Counted from the first letter of the stretch, positions 22,092 to 34,500 are shown. The stretch: 64,000 nt of DNA from Ligula intestinalis (GCA_036362985.1 JAYGXS010000002.1:96685883-96749882), one strand, 5' to 3'. Numbers and translations are program-made. The notes: generated by a model not told the origin, from the sequence alone.

Positions 22092-24485
22092 ATGTCACTT
22101 AAATTCTTCTACACCAACGCACAGAGCCTGTTGTCCAACTTAGATGATGCAGATATATGACCTTTCTCCTGACATTATCTCTCTGACAGAAACCTGGCTG
22201 TCTGAAAACGTGCATGACTGCGAATTGGCACTACCTGGCATTAATCTGTTCCGGAAAGATAAAAGAGGGCGCCAAGGAGGAGGAATTTTAATTAACGTCA
22301 AACATGGAGTACTAGTCTCGGAAAAAACAGAGTGGTTTCTTTGCAGCACCGAGACCATCCGGCTTACTATAAAGGTACCGGAATCACTCAGCCGGGAAGT
22401 TTTGACCGTGTACTTTCCGCCTAGATATGATCATGAGGCTGACACTGATCTACTAGAAGAGTTAGCGAGATTAGCTGCTCGGCCCGACGTCTTGATTATG
22501 GGTGACTTCAATGCCCCGCTTATCGATTGGGGTTCATCATACGCACGAGGCCCAGAGCAAGCATTCAACTGGCGTTTACTAGCTCTGACACTTAATGCGT
22601 CTCTCAGTCACCACGTTATATTTCCCACCAGGGTGCGTGAGGGGCAGCAATCAAACTGCCTAGACCTGGTACTTACGAAATCGCTGGACAGCATCGACGA
22701 GGTGCAATTTCTACCTCCTCTAGGTAAAATTGATCACCTCGTACTAAATTGGGTCCATTCTATATTTCCGGTACCCGAACAACCCACCAAGGTTAGGAGG
22801 AATATTTGGCGTGGTGACTTTGATCAAATGAAGGCCGAAATAAGCAACATAAATTGGGAATTGGTTTTTTCTGGCAATATAACTGATGATTGGGGATGGT
22901 TCAGTGAGTTATTGCATACTCTCCTGAGAAAACACTGTCCAATTACACGGAAGAAGCTCAACAACAAACCTCAGTGGCTGACTCAAGCGCTGAAGAGCGA
23001 GATAAATAAAAAGGGGGGATTGTTAACAAAGTATAGAGCAGACAGAAATATGGTATCCCTAAATGCATACAAAACGCAGAGGAACCTCGTGAAGCGACTT
23101 ATCTTCAAAGCGCGCAGAGACATTGAAAAAGGTGTACTAAACCGGGCAGTTAAAAATCCGAAGCTATTTTATGGCTTCTTAAGAAAGACCATGCGAAACA
23201 GGGACCCAGTTCCCCTTCTGAAGGCAAGCGATGGAACAGAAATGAGTGAGGATGGAGCAAAAGCTGAACATCTTTCACAATTTTTCAAATCGAACTTTAC
23301 GACTGAAATTGAATTCATTCCTCCAAACTATGGCTTAGATGATGGTCCAAAGATTGAAAATGTGGCCTTCGACGAAGCAACCGTTCTTCAGGAGTTAATG
23401 GCACTCAACGACTCAAAATCGTCCGGTCCCGATTACATCCCGCCTAAATTACTGAAAGAACTTGCTGGGAAGCTAGCCAAACCACTTTCTACGCTTTTCA
23501 GTACCTCGTTTAATGCAGTTTGTTTACCCGCCGATTGGAAATCTGCACGGATCACGCCGTTGGATAAAGGCGGCAGAAAGGTTTCTGCAAACAGTTTTAG
23601 ACCAATCAGTCTCACTTCGATCTGTTGCAAGATTATGGAAAAAGTAGTAAAACGAGAGCTGATGCGTTTCTTAGAGCAGCATAACCTTCTATCGGATGCG
23701 CAACATGGGTTCCGCAGAGGCAGGTCCTGCATGACGAACCTGCTCCATTGTTTGGAACGCTGGACTTGGGCAGTTGATGGAGGAAATCCGCTTCATGTAA
23801 TCTACATCGACTTCAAGAAGGCTTTTGATAGCGTCCCACATCAACGACTTCTGCCAAATAGGTGTTCGAGGAAATCTGCTAAAGTGGATTCAAAGCTTCT
23901 TACTTGGCCGCTCTCAAACTGTCCATATTGGTGACCAGCATTCGGCAGACGTTGCAGTCGAGAGCGGTGTCCCCCAAGGCTCTGTCCTTGGCCCTATACT
24001 GTTCATTATATACGTCAATGACTCCGTCCGTGAACTGGACTGCGATGTGGCTATGTTTGCCGATGACATTAAGATTTGAAACGTCATCAGAAATTTAGCT
24101 GACGAAGAACATTTGCAGCTAAACCTAAACCATCTTCAAACATGGTCTCAAGACTGGCTTTTGCCGTTTAACGAGAACAAATGCAGTATCCTACGAGTTG
24201 GCCGACCCAGCTCTCAGAACCCCATGGTTTACAGCCTAAATGACATCCAGCTGCAAGAAGTGGACACGCAGAAAGATTTGGGAATATGGATCTCTACGCC
24301 TCTCAAGCCTCGCTGCACTGCGCAAAAGTAGCCAAGTCTGCGATGTCCGTCCTCTATCTTGTCAAAATGGCCTTCTGTGCCTTCGATAAAGACTGCTTTG
24401 CTAAGGTCTTTAAAACATTTGTGCGGCCGAAGTTTGAGTTCGCAATGCAAGCATGGAAACCCTGGACCGCGAAAGACCTAAATTC
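22092..24485 (+). pseudogene. LINE C ORF2: endonuclease and reverse transcriptase, few lesions
   Basis: Begins MSLKFFYTNAQSLLSNLDD at ATG 22,092; a frameshift near 22,145 leads into the 596-codon frame 22,144-23,934. Endonuclease: IISLTETWLSENV, FRKDKRGRQGGGILINV, LIMGDFNAPLIDW, NCLDLVLTKSLDSIDEVQ and GKIDHLVLNW (IDH for SDH). RT: LQELMALNDSKSSGPDYIPP, NSFRPISLTSICCKIMEKVV, SDAQHGFRRGRSC and IYIDFKKAFDSVPHQRLL. A small deletion near 23,850 shifts into 23,825-24,079 (GVPQGSVLGPILFIIYVND, MFADDIKI). FADD is intact (24,056-24,067), followed by TGA at 24,077-24,079 where Trp (TGG) is likely. Another shift near 24,310 leads to VLYLVKMAFCAFDKDCFAKV. Four point lesions in total. Confidence 0.9.
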
Positions 24486-24491
24486 CCTCGA

Positions 24492-24591
24492 NNNNNNNNN
24501 NNNNNNNNNNNNNNNNNNNNNNNNNNNNNNNNNNNNNNNNNNNNNNNNNNNNNNNNNNNNNNNNNNNNNNNNNNNNNNNNNNNNNNNNNNN
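24492..24591. other. Assembly gap (100 N)
   Basis: Exactly 100 N, the usual placeholder for a gap of unknown size. It removes the end of the RT and part of the C-terminal domain of LINE C. Confidence 0.99.
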
Positions 24592-25032
24592 GAAAGATAT
24601 AGAATCTTCCTGAGGAACTCCTTCAAAACAGTCGTACCTAATGTAAGAACGGAGATGCCTTGTTGACATGCTAACAGATAGTGGGGCACAAAAAGTCTAG
24701 AGACAGAACAATTCACATGTCATCATTGCAAGTCTATGTGTGTCTGCCTTCATAGATTCCGAATGAGTTAATTAGTTACACACACAATTTTTGTCAGCCT
24801 ATTTTCGTTGAAAGCGTATGCGTGGTTCCTTCAACGATCCTTTGTCTGCTTTTAAAGTAACTCGAAGTAACGGGGAAGAATTGGCTTGCAACCAGAACAA
24901 AGGTGAAAACTTGCAGATGATAAAAGGACATTTGTTCGGTACGTGGAGTGTTAGATAGGGAGGCAGTGCTATCAGTCTTCCTTTAATGCTTGCCCGCATT
25001 AGTTGTGCTCTGTCGGCTGAGGAATAAGCCTA

Positions 25033-25140
25033 TTCGCCTGGGGTTTCGATATCCGTCACGGATTCGTCATCAAATACATGCGTAGCACCTTTCTGCTACT
25101 CATGTCTCTGATGACGACGGATATCGAAACGTCAGGCGAA
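25033..25140. repeat. 108-bp imperfect palindrome with hammerhead-like core
   Basis: Two arms of about 47-55 bases around a 6-base loop (25,088-25,093). GTTTCGATATCCGTC pairs with GACGGATATCGAAAC, and CGTCATC..ATG.GTAGCA pairs with TGCTAC.CAT..GATGACG. TTCGCCTG at the left end mirrors CAGGCGAA at the right. The right arm holds CTGATGA (25,108-25,114) and CGAAAC (25,125-25,130) followed by GTC. That combination is seen in hammerhead ribozymes of Penelope-like elements, but stem II here is only weakly formed. Confidence 0.75.
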
Positions 25141-25229
25141 AAAAACATATTGCCCCAGCGATCGAGTCTTCTTCTTCTCAATTGCTTCCTGGGACATGGA
25201 TGTTCGCTTGCATTGAAGAATAAGCCGTT

Positions 25230-25690
25230 TGCGGGCCAAAGCTTCCGCAGCATTATTGTCGGCATGATGTCTGGTAGGGCTTATAGTCCACGAACACCAT
25301 CATAGTAAACAAAAATTCCCATCGATTCAGCACATGAAATTCATAAAAAATGTCGTGCATGTAGACAACGAATGATTGCCCTCTGAAACAAAGGGACGCT
25401 TTCTGGGTTTTAATACTATTGTGTTGCTTAATCCAGATTGCTATGGCATTTCCTCTAAAGAAGCGACGGTATTTATCACATGTCGTTAACTGGTGCGCCG
25501 AAAGTGTTCTAGCTGCCTTTATGTACTAAGATTATTTAAAATTTGGCCGTTAAAAACTTAAAAGAGTAAAAATTGACCATATTTGTAATAAATAAAGCCA
25601 CAGAAGATGCAGCCTCATTAGCTTAAACCTTTGTTAGTAGGCTTAGTTACGGCATTCTGTAGTGAAAACTATTTTAGTGAAGAAGGACTG
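25230..25690 (-). mobile_element. LINE B, 3' end (copy B1)
   Basis: Matches 42,205-42,670 (LINE B4) at the nucleotide level. Shared blocks include AGTCCACGAACACCATCA, TGCTGGGTTTTAAT (here TCTGGG), GTACTAAGA and TTCTGTAGT. The protein frame of the RT starts farther up in B4, so this piece is mostly 3' UTR and the RT tail. Decayed. Confidence 0.6.
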
Positions 25691-26130
25691 CTGCTTATGC
25701 TGAGAGAAGAGGTTGTTAACTTCAGCCTCCAAATAGTTTGAACAAAATCGGCGGATTTTTTCTTGGCGAGGATATTATTTAAACTTCCGCGACCTTACAG
25801 TTTAAGCAACACGAGTAGAAGAATTGACAAGCGAGGTCATGTGAAATTTTCCTTTTTGGGACATTCGATGAAAGAAAAATTAAGCTTGTTTTTGCCGGGC
25901 ACAGGTCGTAGTAGACACCAAATTGATAAATGTCTCTAATTTCTCACATTGCTGAGAAGTGAGGTAAGATACATTTCGATCAAAGATGGTACTGATAACC
26001 GTAAGCAAAAATCCAAAGCATTAGAATTAAAATTTTTTTCATATTTAAGACGGGCTGATCTTGGAAAAGGTAAACACCAAGAGAGTGCTTAATAGGAGAT
26101 TTTAGTTGAAAAACTGACAGTGGTTTCATA

Positions 26131-26565
26131 TTGATGTTTAAAATATCAGATAGTACAGCAACTGTCTCATCCCCCTCAAGTCACCAGACATCCCCGTCTA
26201 CTTCCAACTTTAATTCTTCCCCAGTTGCCATAGCTAGTTATTCTGGTAGTCCTCCTAGAAATTTCGAAAAGCCTTCTACGTCAGGTAGACCAACAGCTTC
26301 GATACTCGATCAGAGTCCTCCCAAACCTTCTATTAAAGTACCCAATTCAGGTCGTCGAAAGGGTGGGATCCGGAACTCAACCGCGAGCATGCAGCCTTCC
26401 CGAGCACTAACTAAGCCTTCACAACAGGAAGCTAACAAACATAAAAGTTACCCTACTTATCACAAGTATCATACTGGGCCAGGCTTTCCACCGCTTAATC
26501 CTCATAGTTACCTTACCTCGCCCTCCAGCCCTCCAGCCCTAGTTCGATTACTCAAGCTTCACTAG
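26131..26565 (+). CDS. Ser/Pro-rich frame upstream of LINE F3 ORF2 (putative ORF1)
   Basis: A 144-codon frame rich in Ser, Pro, Thr and basic residues, with motifs such as SPSSHQTSPST, RRKGGIRNS and PGFPPLNPHSY. No folded domain or zinc knuckle is visible. The ORF2 frame of F3 starts with a one-base shift inside its end (SSITQASLDIILLNA, about 26,537), so the two could once have been continuous. Likely an ORF1 tail or ORF2 N-terminal extension. F1 has unrelated sequence at this place. Confidence 0.45.
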   Translation: MMFKISDSTATVSSPSSHQTSPSTSNFNSSPVAIASYSGSPPRNFEKPSTSGRPTASILDQSPPKPSIKVPNSGRRKGGIRNSTASMQPSRALTKPSQQEANKHKSYPTYHKYHTGPGFPPLNPHSYLTSPSSPPALVRLLKLH

Positions 26566-29360
26566 ATATCATCCTGCTTAATGCAATATCTGTTTTAAAT
26601 AAGATGGCTCAACTTAACGCTATCGCTTTCGAGCTGAAGCCAGATGTTATATGCATTACAGAGTTGTGGACCCATCCAGTAATTTCTGATGCTTTACTCA
26701 TAATAGACAAGTATGATTTCTACCGTCAAGACCACCATAGTAAACGTGGTGGCGGTTGTCTTCTCTATATTAAAGCTATTTTTAAGCATTTCCCCTTCAA
26801 CCTAGATGCTGAGTCATTATCGGACAATTACTGATTTGCATCCATTATCCTGTCTCCCCGTCAAAATGCGATTATTGGATGCATTTATAGTCCACCTAAC
26901 TCATCATCGGAAGATGATGAAAAGGTTTGCGAAATATTTAGGCAGATTTGGGAGTCCGCCTTTGATGCTAAAGTTATCGCAGGGGATTTCAACTTTCCCG
27001 AAATTGATTGGTCATTGAACTGTTTTCCATCCAGCTTTCAGCTATTCCTAGATGCCACCAATTTTTCAAACTGGTCTGAGTTGGTCTGTTCCCCAACAAG
27101 GGATCAGCATATTTTAGATTTAATTTTCACGAATGACATTTTCCCCCTTTTTGTTGACTAAATCAGAACCTCTTACCAAGTGACCATACTTTGATCCATT
27201 GTTGCCTTCCGCTTGCTTCTACGAAAAAGGCTAGCATCACTCGTGCCTACCGTGCGTTTGACCTAGCAGATATTAATTTCATTAACAACTGTATGGACTC
27301 ACTAGACTGGCAGGAGCTTTCCTCCACGAACAGTGTAACAATTTTCGGTGACTTAATGATTGCAATTTCAAATAGCATTTTGGAATTTGTGCCGATCAAA
27401 ATTGTTAAGCCTTATACTTCGGAACCCACCGTTCCTCATTGTCGTATGTCTAGACTGAAGAAATTGCAAAGACAGTTGAAAAACCAGTCTACTTGTTCAT
27501 TATCGGTGCACCTTCGAATCGCAGAGATTTTCGAATTAGCGTCAAAGATTCGTCTTACACGTGACAAACATAGGGAATCTTGCGCACTCAGCGAATTAAA
27601 CTCTGCAAAATCGATTGCCCAACTGTTCCGCCGTCGGTCCTCCGCTAGACGAGGTCACGAAATCCCCCCTTACTGAATGAAAATAAAAACTTTGTGCAAG
27701 ATGAATCTGAGAAGGCTGAACTGTTCAATGCGTTCTTTGCTAAACACCTTACGACGGAATCTGAACCGGTTTCGTCGTTTCAGCCATGCTCAGTCAATAC
27801 TATCAGTACCATAGATTTCTCCATAGAAGTAATTCGTGAGCAAATTATCCGTCTAAAAAACTCGCACTCCTCGGGAACTGATGGCCTTTCAAATCCACTT
27901 ATGAAGAGAGTATTCAGCTTCCCCCGATTGCTAACTTATCTATTCTCAACTTAGCTTCTAAACGGCTTCATTCCTGACTCATGGAAGACATCTATTATTC
28001 TTCCAGTCTTCAAGTCAGGATCTCGTTCGAACGTAAATAACTACCGAGGTGTTCATAAAACCCCGGCCCTAGCCAAACTTCTGGAAAAGATCATTTTTAA
28101 TCAAATTCTCGATTTTTGTGTAGATAATAAACTATTTAGTGCCTCACAGCATGGCTGACTACCTGGAAGATCATGCAAAACCTGCCACTTAGCATTCCTT
28201 AACCTGGTTACTTCACTTCGTAATGAACAGCAATCAGTCATCGTGATTTACTTTGACCTTAGTTAAGCTTTTGACAAGTTGCCTCATAGGCACCTTTTAG
28301 TGAAACTGGAAGCCCTAGGCATCAGGTCTCCCCTCCTCGATTTCATTGCCTCCTACCTGTCTAACCGCAGCCAGAAGGTCTTAGTAGGCAATAGCTTCTC
28401 GATGCTTCAGCCGATCACGAGTGGTGTATTACAAGGCACGGTTTTAGGTCCCCTCCTTTTCATTCTTTACATAAATGAAATGTCAACAGTACTAAATAAT
28501 TCGGAAAATTTCATTTATGCTGATGACCTTAAGTGTATTTACTCATTTCCTAAGGACATGGCCAGTACTTGTGTTGATAAAGTTAACGCAGACTTGCGTA
28601 CTTTCTCAAGTTGGACCGCAACATGGTAGAAGGAGTTTTCTCCATCAAAATGTAGTTTCTTGAGTTTTGGTCCCGCAAGGCTTCCTGGACCCATTATCTT
28701 CCAAAAAAGTCCACTGTTAGAAAGATCTAAGATAAAGGATTTGGGTCTTACTTACACGAATAAGCTTGCATTATCACCTCATGTAGATCGAATTTCTGCC
28801 AAGGCCGCACAGATATGTGGGGTAATATCACATACATTTTTCCTTCAAGAAATGAAGTTAAAACTATACCGCATGTTTGTTCTTCCTTTACTAGAGTATT
28901 GCTGCCCGCTTTTTGGCCTCATGACCCAGCATGACCGTAGTAAGATTGAAAAGGTTCAGTGTTTTTTCACTCGTAAAATATTTTCTGTTTCTGGGTCTGG
29001 TATGTGTTATACAGATAGATGTCAATTAGCAAACATGAAATTTCTTTGGATAAGAAGACTCGAAGCTGGTCTATGCTTTCTGTTTCGCGTTAACAATAGT
29101 CCTAATCTCCCACAAATTAACGCTCTCCTCCAGTTGACCAACCTTACGCCACTCGTAACTCTTCCATGATAATTTTACCACCCCGTAGCTGCACATCTAA
29201 CCGTTCTCGCTTTTTTACCTCAAAATATGCTTTTATTTGGAACAACCTTCCTCTTGATATTAGACTGTCTTCTACACTGTCGATTTTTAAAGGCAAATTA
29301 TATAAGCATTTAAATTTAGAGGAAATAAAGTCGTTACTGTCTGTTTCCTTTCCAAACACT
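26540..29360 (+). pseudogene. LINE F3 ORF2: endonuclease and reverse transcriptase
   Basis: Starts ASLDIILLNAISVLNKMAQL, then LKPDVICITELW and RQDHHSKRGGGCLLYIKA (26,604-26,834). Further blocks in shifted frames: GCIYSPPNSSS, VIAGDFNFPEIDWS, DQHILDLIFTND, then 27,191-27,676. RT: FAKHLTTESEPVSSFQPCS, NSHSSGTDGLSNPLM, VFKSGSRSNVNNYRG, ASQHG followed by a stop, a stop in the DLS.AFD box (28,264-28,266), LQGTVLGPLLFILYINE and FIYADDLKC (28,516-28,527). The tail (28,660-29,169, 29,166-29,359) ends in SIFKGKLYKHLNLEEIK. About eight stops or shifts. The GDFN Phe kept here is Leu in F1. Confidence 0.85.
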
Positions 29361-29910
29361 CAAGTTGTAGATTTTGAAAAGGGTCCTGCTGGCATTCGAA
29401 GCTCTTCCCAGGATACTAAAATGGTTTCTAAATATGTTAGCATTTCCCTCTGCAGAGTCAAGCATCACTTCCAAGGGCTGCGAATTCTTCTTCGTTTTTG
29501 TAACCTTCGCTGTGGTCTTCGCGATTGGCTCTGGAACCTGGTGGGTCGCAACTCGATGATGTTGCCTTGACTTCTACTGCCTTCTCCTGCATTCCGGATG
29601 ACCCCTTCCTAACTCAACGATATATTTTTTTTTCCCATGACCATAAACGTCCCGAACCCTCAACATCAGGTCCCAAACTAACCACCTCAAACCGTTTTAC
29701 CTATTGAGGCAGTTTTTTCTCCTTAACTTTTTTTGAAGTCGGTGGCCCGTTGAACTCATCCACCGATATAGGAGTTTTTTTTACTGCCGATGACAATTAT
29801 TGATAAGAGTTCACTGCTTATCATTATTATTTTTATTTTAACGATAGCTCTAAGTTTGTAACGACAGGGCCCCTTGGGCCTTAAGTATACAAATTATCAT
29901 TATCATCATA

Positions 29911-30475
29911 TCCAGGAAGATATATTTTTATTGATATTGCAACAATTATTAAGTGTACCTTGTTGGAAATTTCGAAATCTTTTAAAATTTGCAATCATAA
30001 ATAAACATTCACGTGCTTAATCACGTGGTTTTAACGTGAATCTTCAATAATTCAGATGAGGATTTGTAGAGTTAAACATATGTGGATTGATATTTCGACC
30101 AGTGTTCACGATTTCTTCTTGGAAATAGAGTATTGAAAAAAATGTAAACTGATTCAATGGTCGCGTAATTGAATATATGTTTTTCCATTGAATCTTAAAG
30201 AATTCCTAGGAGGCTATGTCAGTTGAAACAGTCGAAACCTGTTTATTTTCACCTTCAGTTGAAGAAAACGGCCATCGGTTTGCTGTGTGGCTTAGAGGTT
30301 AGAAATTCGAATTGTAAACAACAATTTTGCCAATAATTTCGATTGATGCGATCAAAAAATACTTAAATTTGAAAATTCATTTGTCTGCGAAAAATTGTGT
30401 TGTGCGACAATAGACTACAGACTAAATCTCGCATCCACATTATGACGGCAAGTTCTATCCCTAATTGTATTAAAT
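29911..30475. other. No recognised feature
   Basis: AT-rich spacer of about 0.56 kb with no ORF over 60 codons and no repeat match that I can see. Confidence 0.4.
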
Positions 30476-30479
30476 GCCC

Positions 30480-31480
30480 AAGGACAAGTCTGGAGGTTCA
30501 GCGTGCTTTTGACACTATCGGGGCACACTGCTTCGACAGATTGAGACTACTAGCATATGATTTGCTCAAATAATTGTAAACTCCTGGCATATTTATTTCA
30601 GGAGAGCTCGTGTTTAATTCAGGTTGATGATCGTCGCCAATAAATATAACGGAACGCTTCTGTCAGGAAAAGGGTCAAGCGCCATGTGCAACACCACTGG
30701 GCGAATGGCTGAATCTCCTTTTTGATCAAGTCGAGCATAATGATGCAATCAGCCGATTTATTTTGATAAGCCACTATTAAATAATCAGTGTACCCAAAAT
30801 GCCTTCCATAGTGAAACCAATCTGGAACATTGTCTACAAAAAGGCAAAATAGTAGTGGCCCTGGTAAACTACGCTATATAACTCTGCTTCCCACAGGCCC
30901 GGGGATGCAGATACATTGGCAAATTTTAACTTGTTGTGTGTGAGCATCCAACTAAGAAGACATTGATTTCAGCAGCTTGCTATTTGTGCCAAAAGATCAC
31001 ATTGAAGCTATCGGCAGTCAACTTAGCGTGAACTATGCGGTTTCGTTAGGCGTATTGAAGAATGGGATATTAAGCATTTCCCTGCAATTTTACAGCGAAC
31101 GAAAAAAAATTTCGCAACATTAAGGGGAGGATTTTAAGCAAAGTTGGCTCCATTAGCTCTCTGCTTACCTTCGGAGAGCATGTTAACCTGCTCGAAGATA
31201 ATTTGGATAAAGGCAAGACTGGAAGTGTCCTTCAGTTGATGCAAATGGTGACAGAATCTACGCAGCCCACGGCAGAAAGACAGAGAAAAGTGCACCTAAA
31301 TTATGCCATGTTTTATTTTTCTTAAGGGGAACAAAATTGAAGATGAGTGGATCCAGCATCGTTCAAACATTAACATCCAATCATAGGTAACATGTGGACC
31401 AGTCGATGGAATTAGACGTGTCAGTGGTTCCGCCGTACGTGCTGATCGGATGTCATGAAAAAAACTTTATTTTTGGGAAA
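30480..31480 (-). mobile_element. LINE B, copy B2 (RT and linker parts)
   Basis: Minus-strand remnant. 30,480-31,000 matches 42,830-43,300 of B4 (RT palm and thumb), for example CAGTGTACCC..ATGC and GTCTACAAAAAGGCAAAATAG. 31,000-31,460 matches 43,915-44,350 of B4, for example GAAGCTATCGGCAGTCAACT and ACGGCAGAAAGACAGAGAAA. About 600 bases between the two parts in B4 are missing, so B2 has an internal deletion. Fully decayed. Confidence 0.65.
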
Positions 31481-31504
31481 ATGGTTCATCCACCCCCAAA
31501 AAAA

Positions 31505-34500
31505 TACATAAGTAAATTGTATATTCAAGGCTCAATTAATTGCAGACAAAGTGCAATCGTATAAATAAGAGAAAAATCTCAGAAATACACTGAACTATTA
31601 TAATGTTATTTGCTAGGCATTTCAAAATACTCTTGCATCGGTGGATAAGTTCAGCGTGTCACATATTTCCAAAAAAAGTAGTAAAATAGACTGACTTAAT
31701 ATGTAGCATGGCACTGTTAGATTTGATCCTATTTTTGAATGATTGGGACGCTTGTTGTCATGACAAAATATAACCAAGCGGTTAGATTAAAAGGGGGTCA
31801 TCTGTAACACCAGGAGTACGCAGTAGAAGTCAAGAACACATCACCGAAATGCGACCCGCCAGACTGCACATACCTTCTGTAAGTCGGTGGCCAAGCAAAA
31901 ACAATAAATAGCCACCTCGAAGATCACCATATCCTGCGAAGAGGGTCAAATGTCCGGAGGATCCTTTTCGAGATCTATAAATTGCAAGTTTTCAAAAGCA
32001 AGAGACGGTTACGTCTTTAATTTTCTCCAAATTTAATTGGTTTGGTGATTGCTATATAAAATCAATACTGTAGTAGACAACCTGATTTCGAGTGGAAGAT
32101 TGTTCCTAATGAAAACAGATTATGTGGTAAAGAACGTTAAGGTGTGGAGCTACGGGATGGTGCATCAATCATGGAAGAGAAACATGTGGTGCAAGGTCGG
32201 TATATTGGAGTGCAAGCGTTCGTTTGTGGGATATAAGGAATATTGTTCTTGCAAAACAGAAAGCATGTAACAGCTTCTAGACTTCTTAACCAGAGAAATG
32301 AAGTGACAGCTTATTGACGTCTTTGCCGATGCATTTCTTAAATCCTATGTACCAAGAGGGAGTTCGAAGGTAATTGCCTATATTTCCTTTCATAAATTTG
32401 ACTTGACTTGACTTGATTTGAGAAATACTAGACACAGGGAGAGAAAATATTAAAGGAGTGCAGACTCGCTGAACATATGTAATCTTACTGCAGCAGCTCG
32501 TGTTCATAAGACCAAAAAATGGACACAAATTTTCTAGTTTTAGGAGAACTCACATGCGGTATTGTTCTTATATTATTTCTGGAAGAAAACTATCATGGGA
32601 TATAAAACCCACATATCAGTGCGACCTTGGCTGAAATATGATGTTCATTTGGCGATAATGCAAGCTTATTCGTCTTTGTCAGACCTCAATCCTGCATTTT
32701 AGATCGTTTCAACAGCGGATCGTCTTGGAAGAAAATAGATCCAAGAAGCTCTTTGAAACCAAAACACCCGAAAATGCATTAGAATGGAGAAAAAATCCAT
32801 TTGCCAATGAGCGCTCAGCTTTAAGAGGTAACGCAAGTCTGCGTTAATTTAACCAACGCAATTACTCTCCGTATCCTTAGAAAACAAAGAAATACGCTTT
32901 AGGGCATCAGCATAAATGAAACTGTTCTAGCTATTAAGCACTGTTGACACCTCATTTATGTAAAGGATGAAAAGGAGAGGACCTAAAATCGTGCATTGAA
33001 AACCGCCACTCGTGATATTCTCAGGTAACGGGTAGCTATTGCCTACCTAGACATTCTTGCTGCGGTTAGACAGGAAGGAAGTTATGTGCTTGAGAAGAAA
33101 AGCACGTGTGCCAAAGGCTTCTAGCTGCACTAGAAAGCGAATGAGCTGTACCTTATTGAAATCTATTCTAAGGTCCAAATCAATACCAATGACTGAGTAC
33201 CGCTCAAAACGAAGTCAGGTAACGAAGGTAATAAAGGCCAAGTCACAGATTTCGCATGATTTCCAGGTAGAAACGATGTGTTTCGAAGTATAAGTATATG
33301 TACAGATAGGGCCGTTCCGCCGCTGAAAAAAATAAAAAAATTCCAAATAAGACGTAACATATTGATCGCCAATAATTCCAAAATGCTATTTGAAATTGCC
33401 GTCATTAAGCCACACGTCGTTGTAACACTAATCATGGAGTAAACCCCGTGCCGATGTAGTCAGTCCATAAGGATGTTAATACAATAAATATCAGCTTGGT
33501 CAACAACATGATAGTTGCGAACGGTGACATAACTGTGTTAGCCTTTTCCTAGATGCAAGTGGAAGACAACAATTTATTAGACTATGGTGACTGCAAAAAG
33601 AAGGTCTGACTGTAGTCAACGAACGGGGGCGAAATTTCGTTGGTTTAAATTCAGTCTAAAGTCTACTGATCCCTCTTAATGGGAGCAGACCAACTGAGAT
33701 CTTTATAAAAATGATATCTAGGATGGGCTGAAATCTGGGTGGAAAACAGTTTAATGAGCAATCAATGTCGGGTAAGTTTAATCCTCATCAATAAATTAAA
33801 GGTCAAAGGCAGACTCCAAAATTAACTTGAATATTTCGCAAAGACTTTCATCACCTTCGGATGATGAGTTAGGGTGATTTTAAATGGATTTGATAATCGT
33901 CTTTTGACAGGGACACAGGAAAATAGATGCAAAGCAATGATTGTCCGACAATGACGTAGCATCTAGATCGAACGAGAAATGCTCAAACATAACTTTAATA
34001 TATCAAAGACAACCGCTGCCACGCTTACTGAAGCGATATTTATGGTGCAATGCATACTTTTCTATGATGAGTAAGGAATGTGAAATTATGTATGGGTCAA
34101 CAAATGGTTTCAGCTCTAATGCAATGGCTCTAAGTGGAGCCATCTTATTTATACCAGACCTTCCATTAGCTCCAGTAATCGAATAAGGGTTAGCTTTATC
34201 CAGAAATAAATATTGAAGGTGGCTATTTCAATGGGAATTTCGGAGAAAAGCCGCCAACTGGATCGGGACAATTAACATTAGAAGACTGAGGAGAATAGGT
34301 TAAAGCTGCAGCTACATATGTATGTGACATCGACTAGCCATACAGATTTTTTCCGTGATAAGCTTCCTGGCATTTATAAGAAAATTGGGGAAACCGTGAC
34401 GGAACCTAGAAGCTGGTGGGTGAGGTACGGTAACTATGAGGATAAACCGGTGAAAATCCTGCCGTTTGATGATATTTTTCATAAGAAGGGTAAACTATGT

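Larger units (their letters stand above)
21600..24725 (+). mobile_element. LINE C, 5'-truncated, best-preserved copy, with assembly gap
   Basis: Plus-strand CR1/Jockey-type LINE. It begins inside ORF1 (21,613), carries most of ORF2 (22,092-24,485) and continues after the 100-N gap. There a frame reads NLPEELLQNSRT (about 24,602-24,637), matching the LPEDVV tail of LINE A. The gap therefore lies within one element and the join is plausible. The end is approximate. Confidence 0.85.
26131..29910 (+). mobile_element. LINE F, copy F3
   Basis: Plus-strand LINE: a Ser/Pro-rich frame, ORF2, and a 3' UTR ending in GGGCCCCTTGGGCC and an ATTATCATTATCATC tail (29,867-29,912). From about 26,543 to the end it is a near-copy of F1 in inverted orientation. 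The 5' limit is uncertain because the upstream part is not shared with F1. Confidence 0.85.

Noticed and set aside
23433..23732. A 99-codon minus-strand ORF
   Set aside because: Opposite the well-supported LINE C RT.
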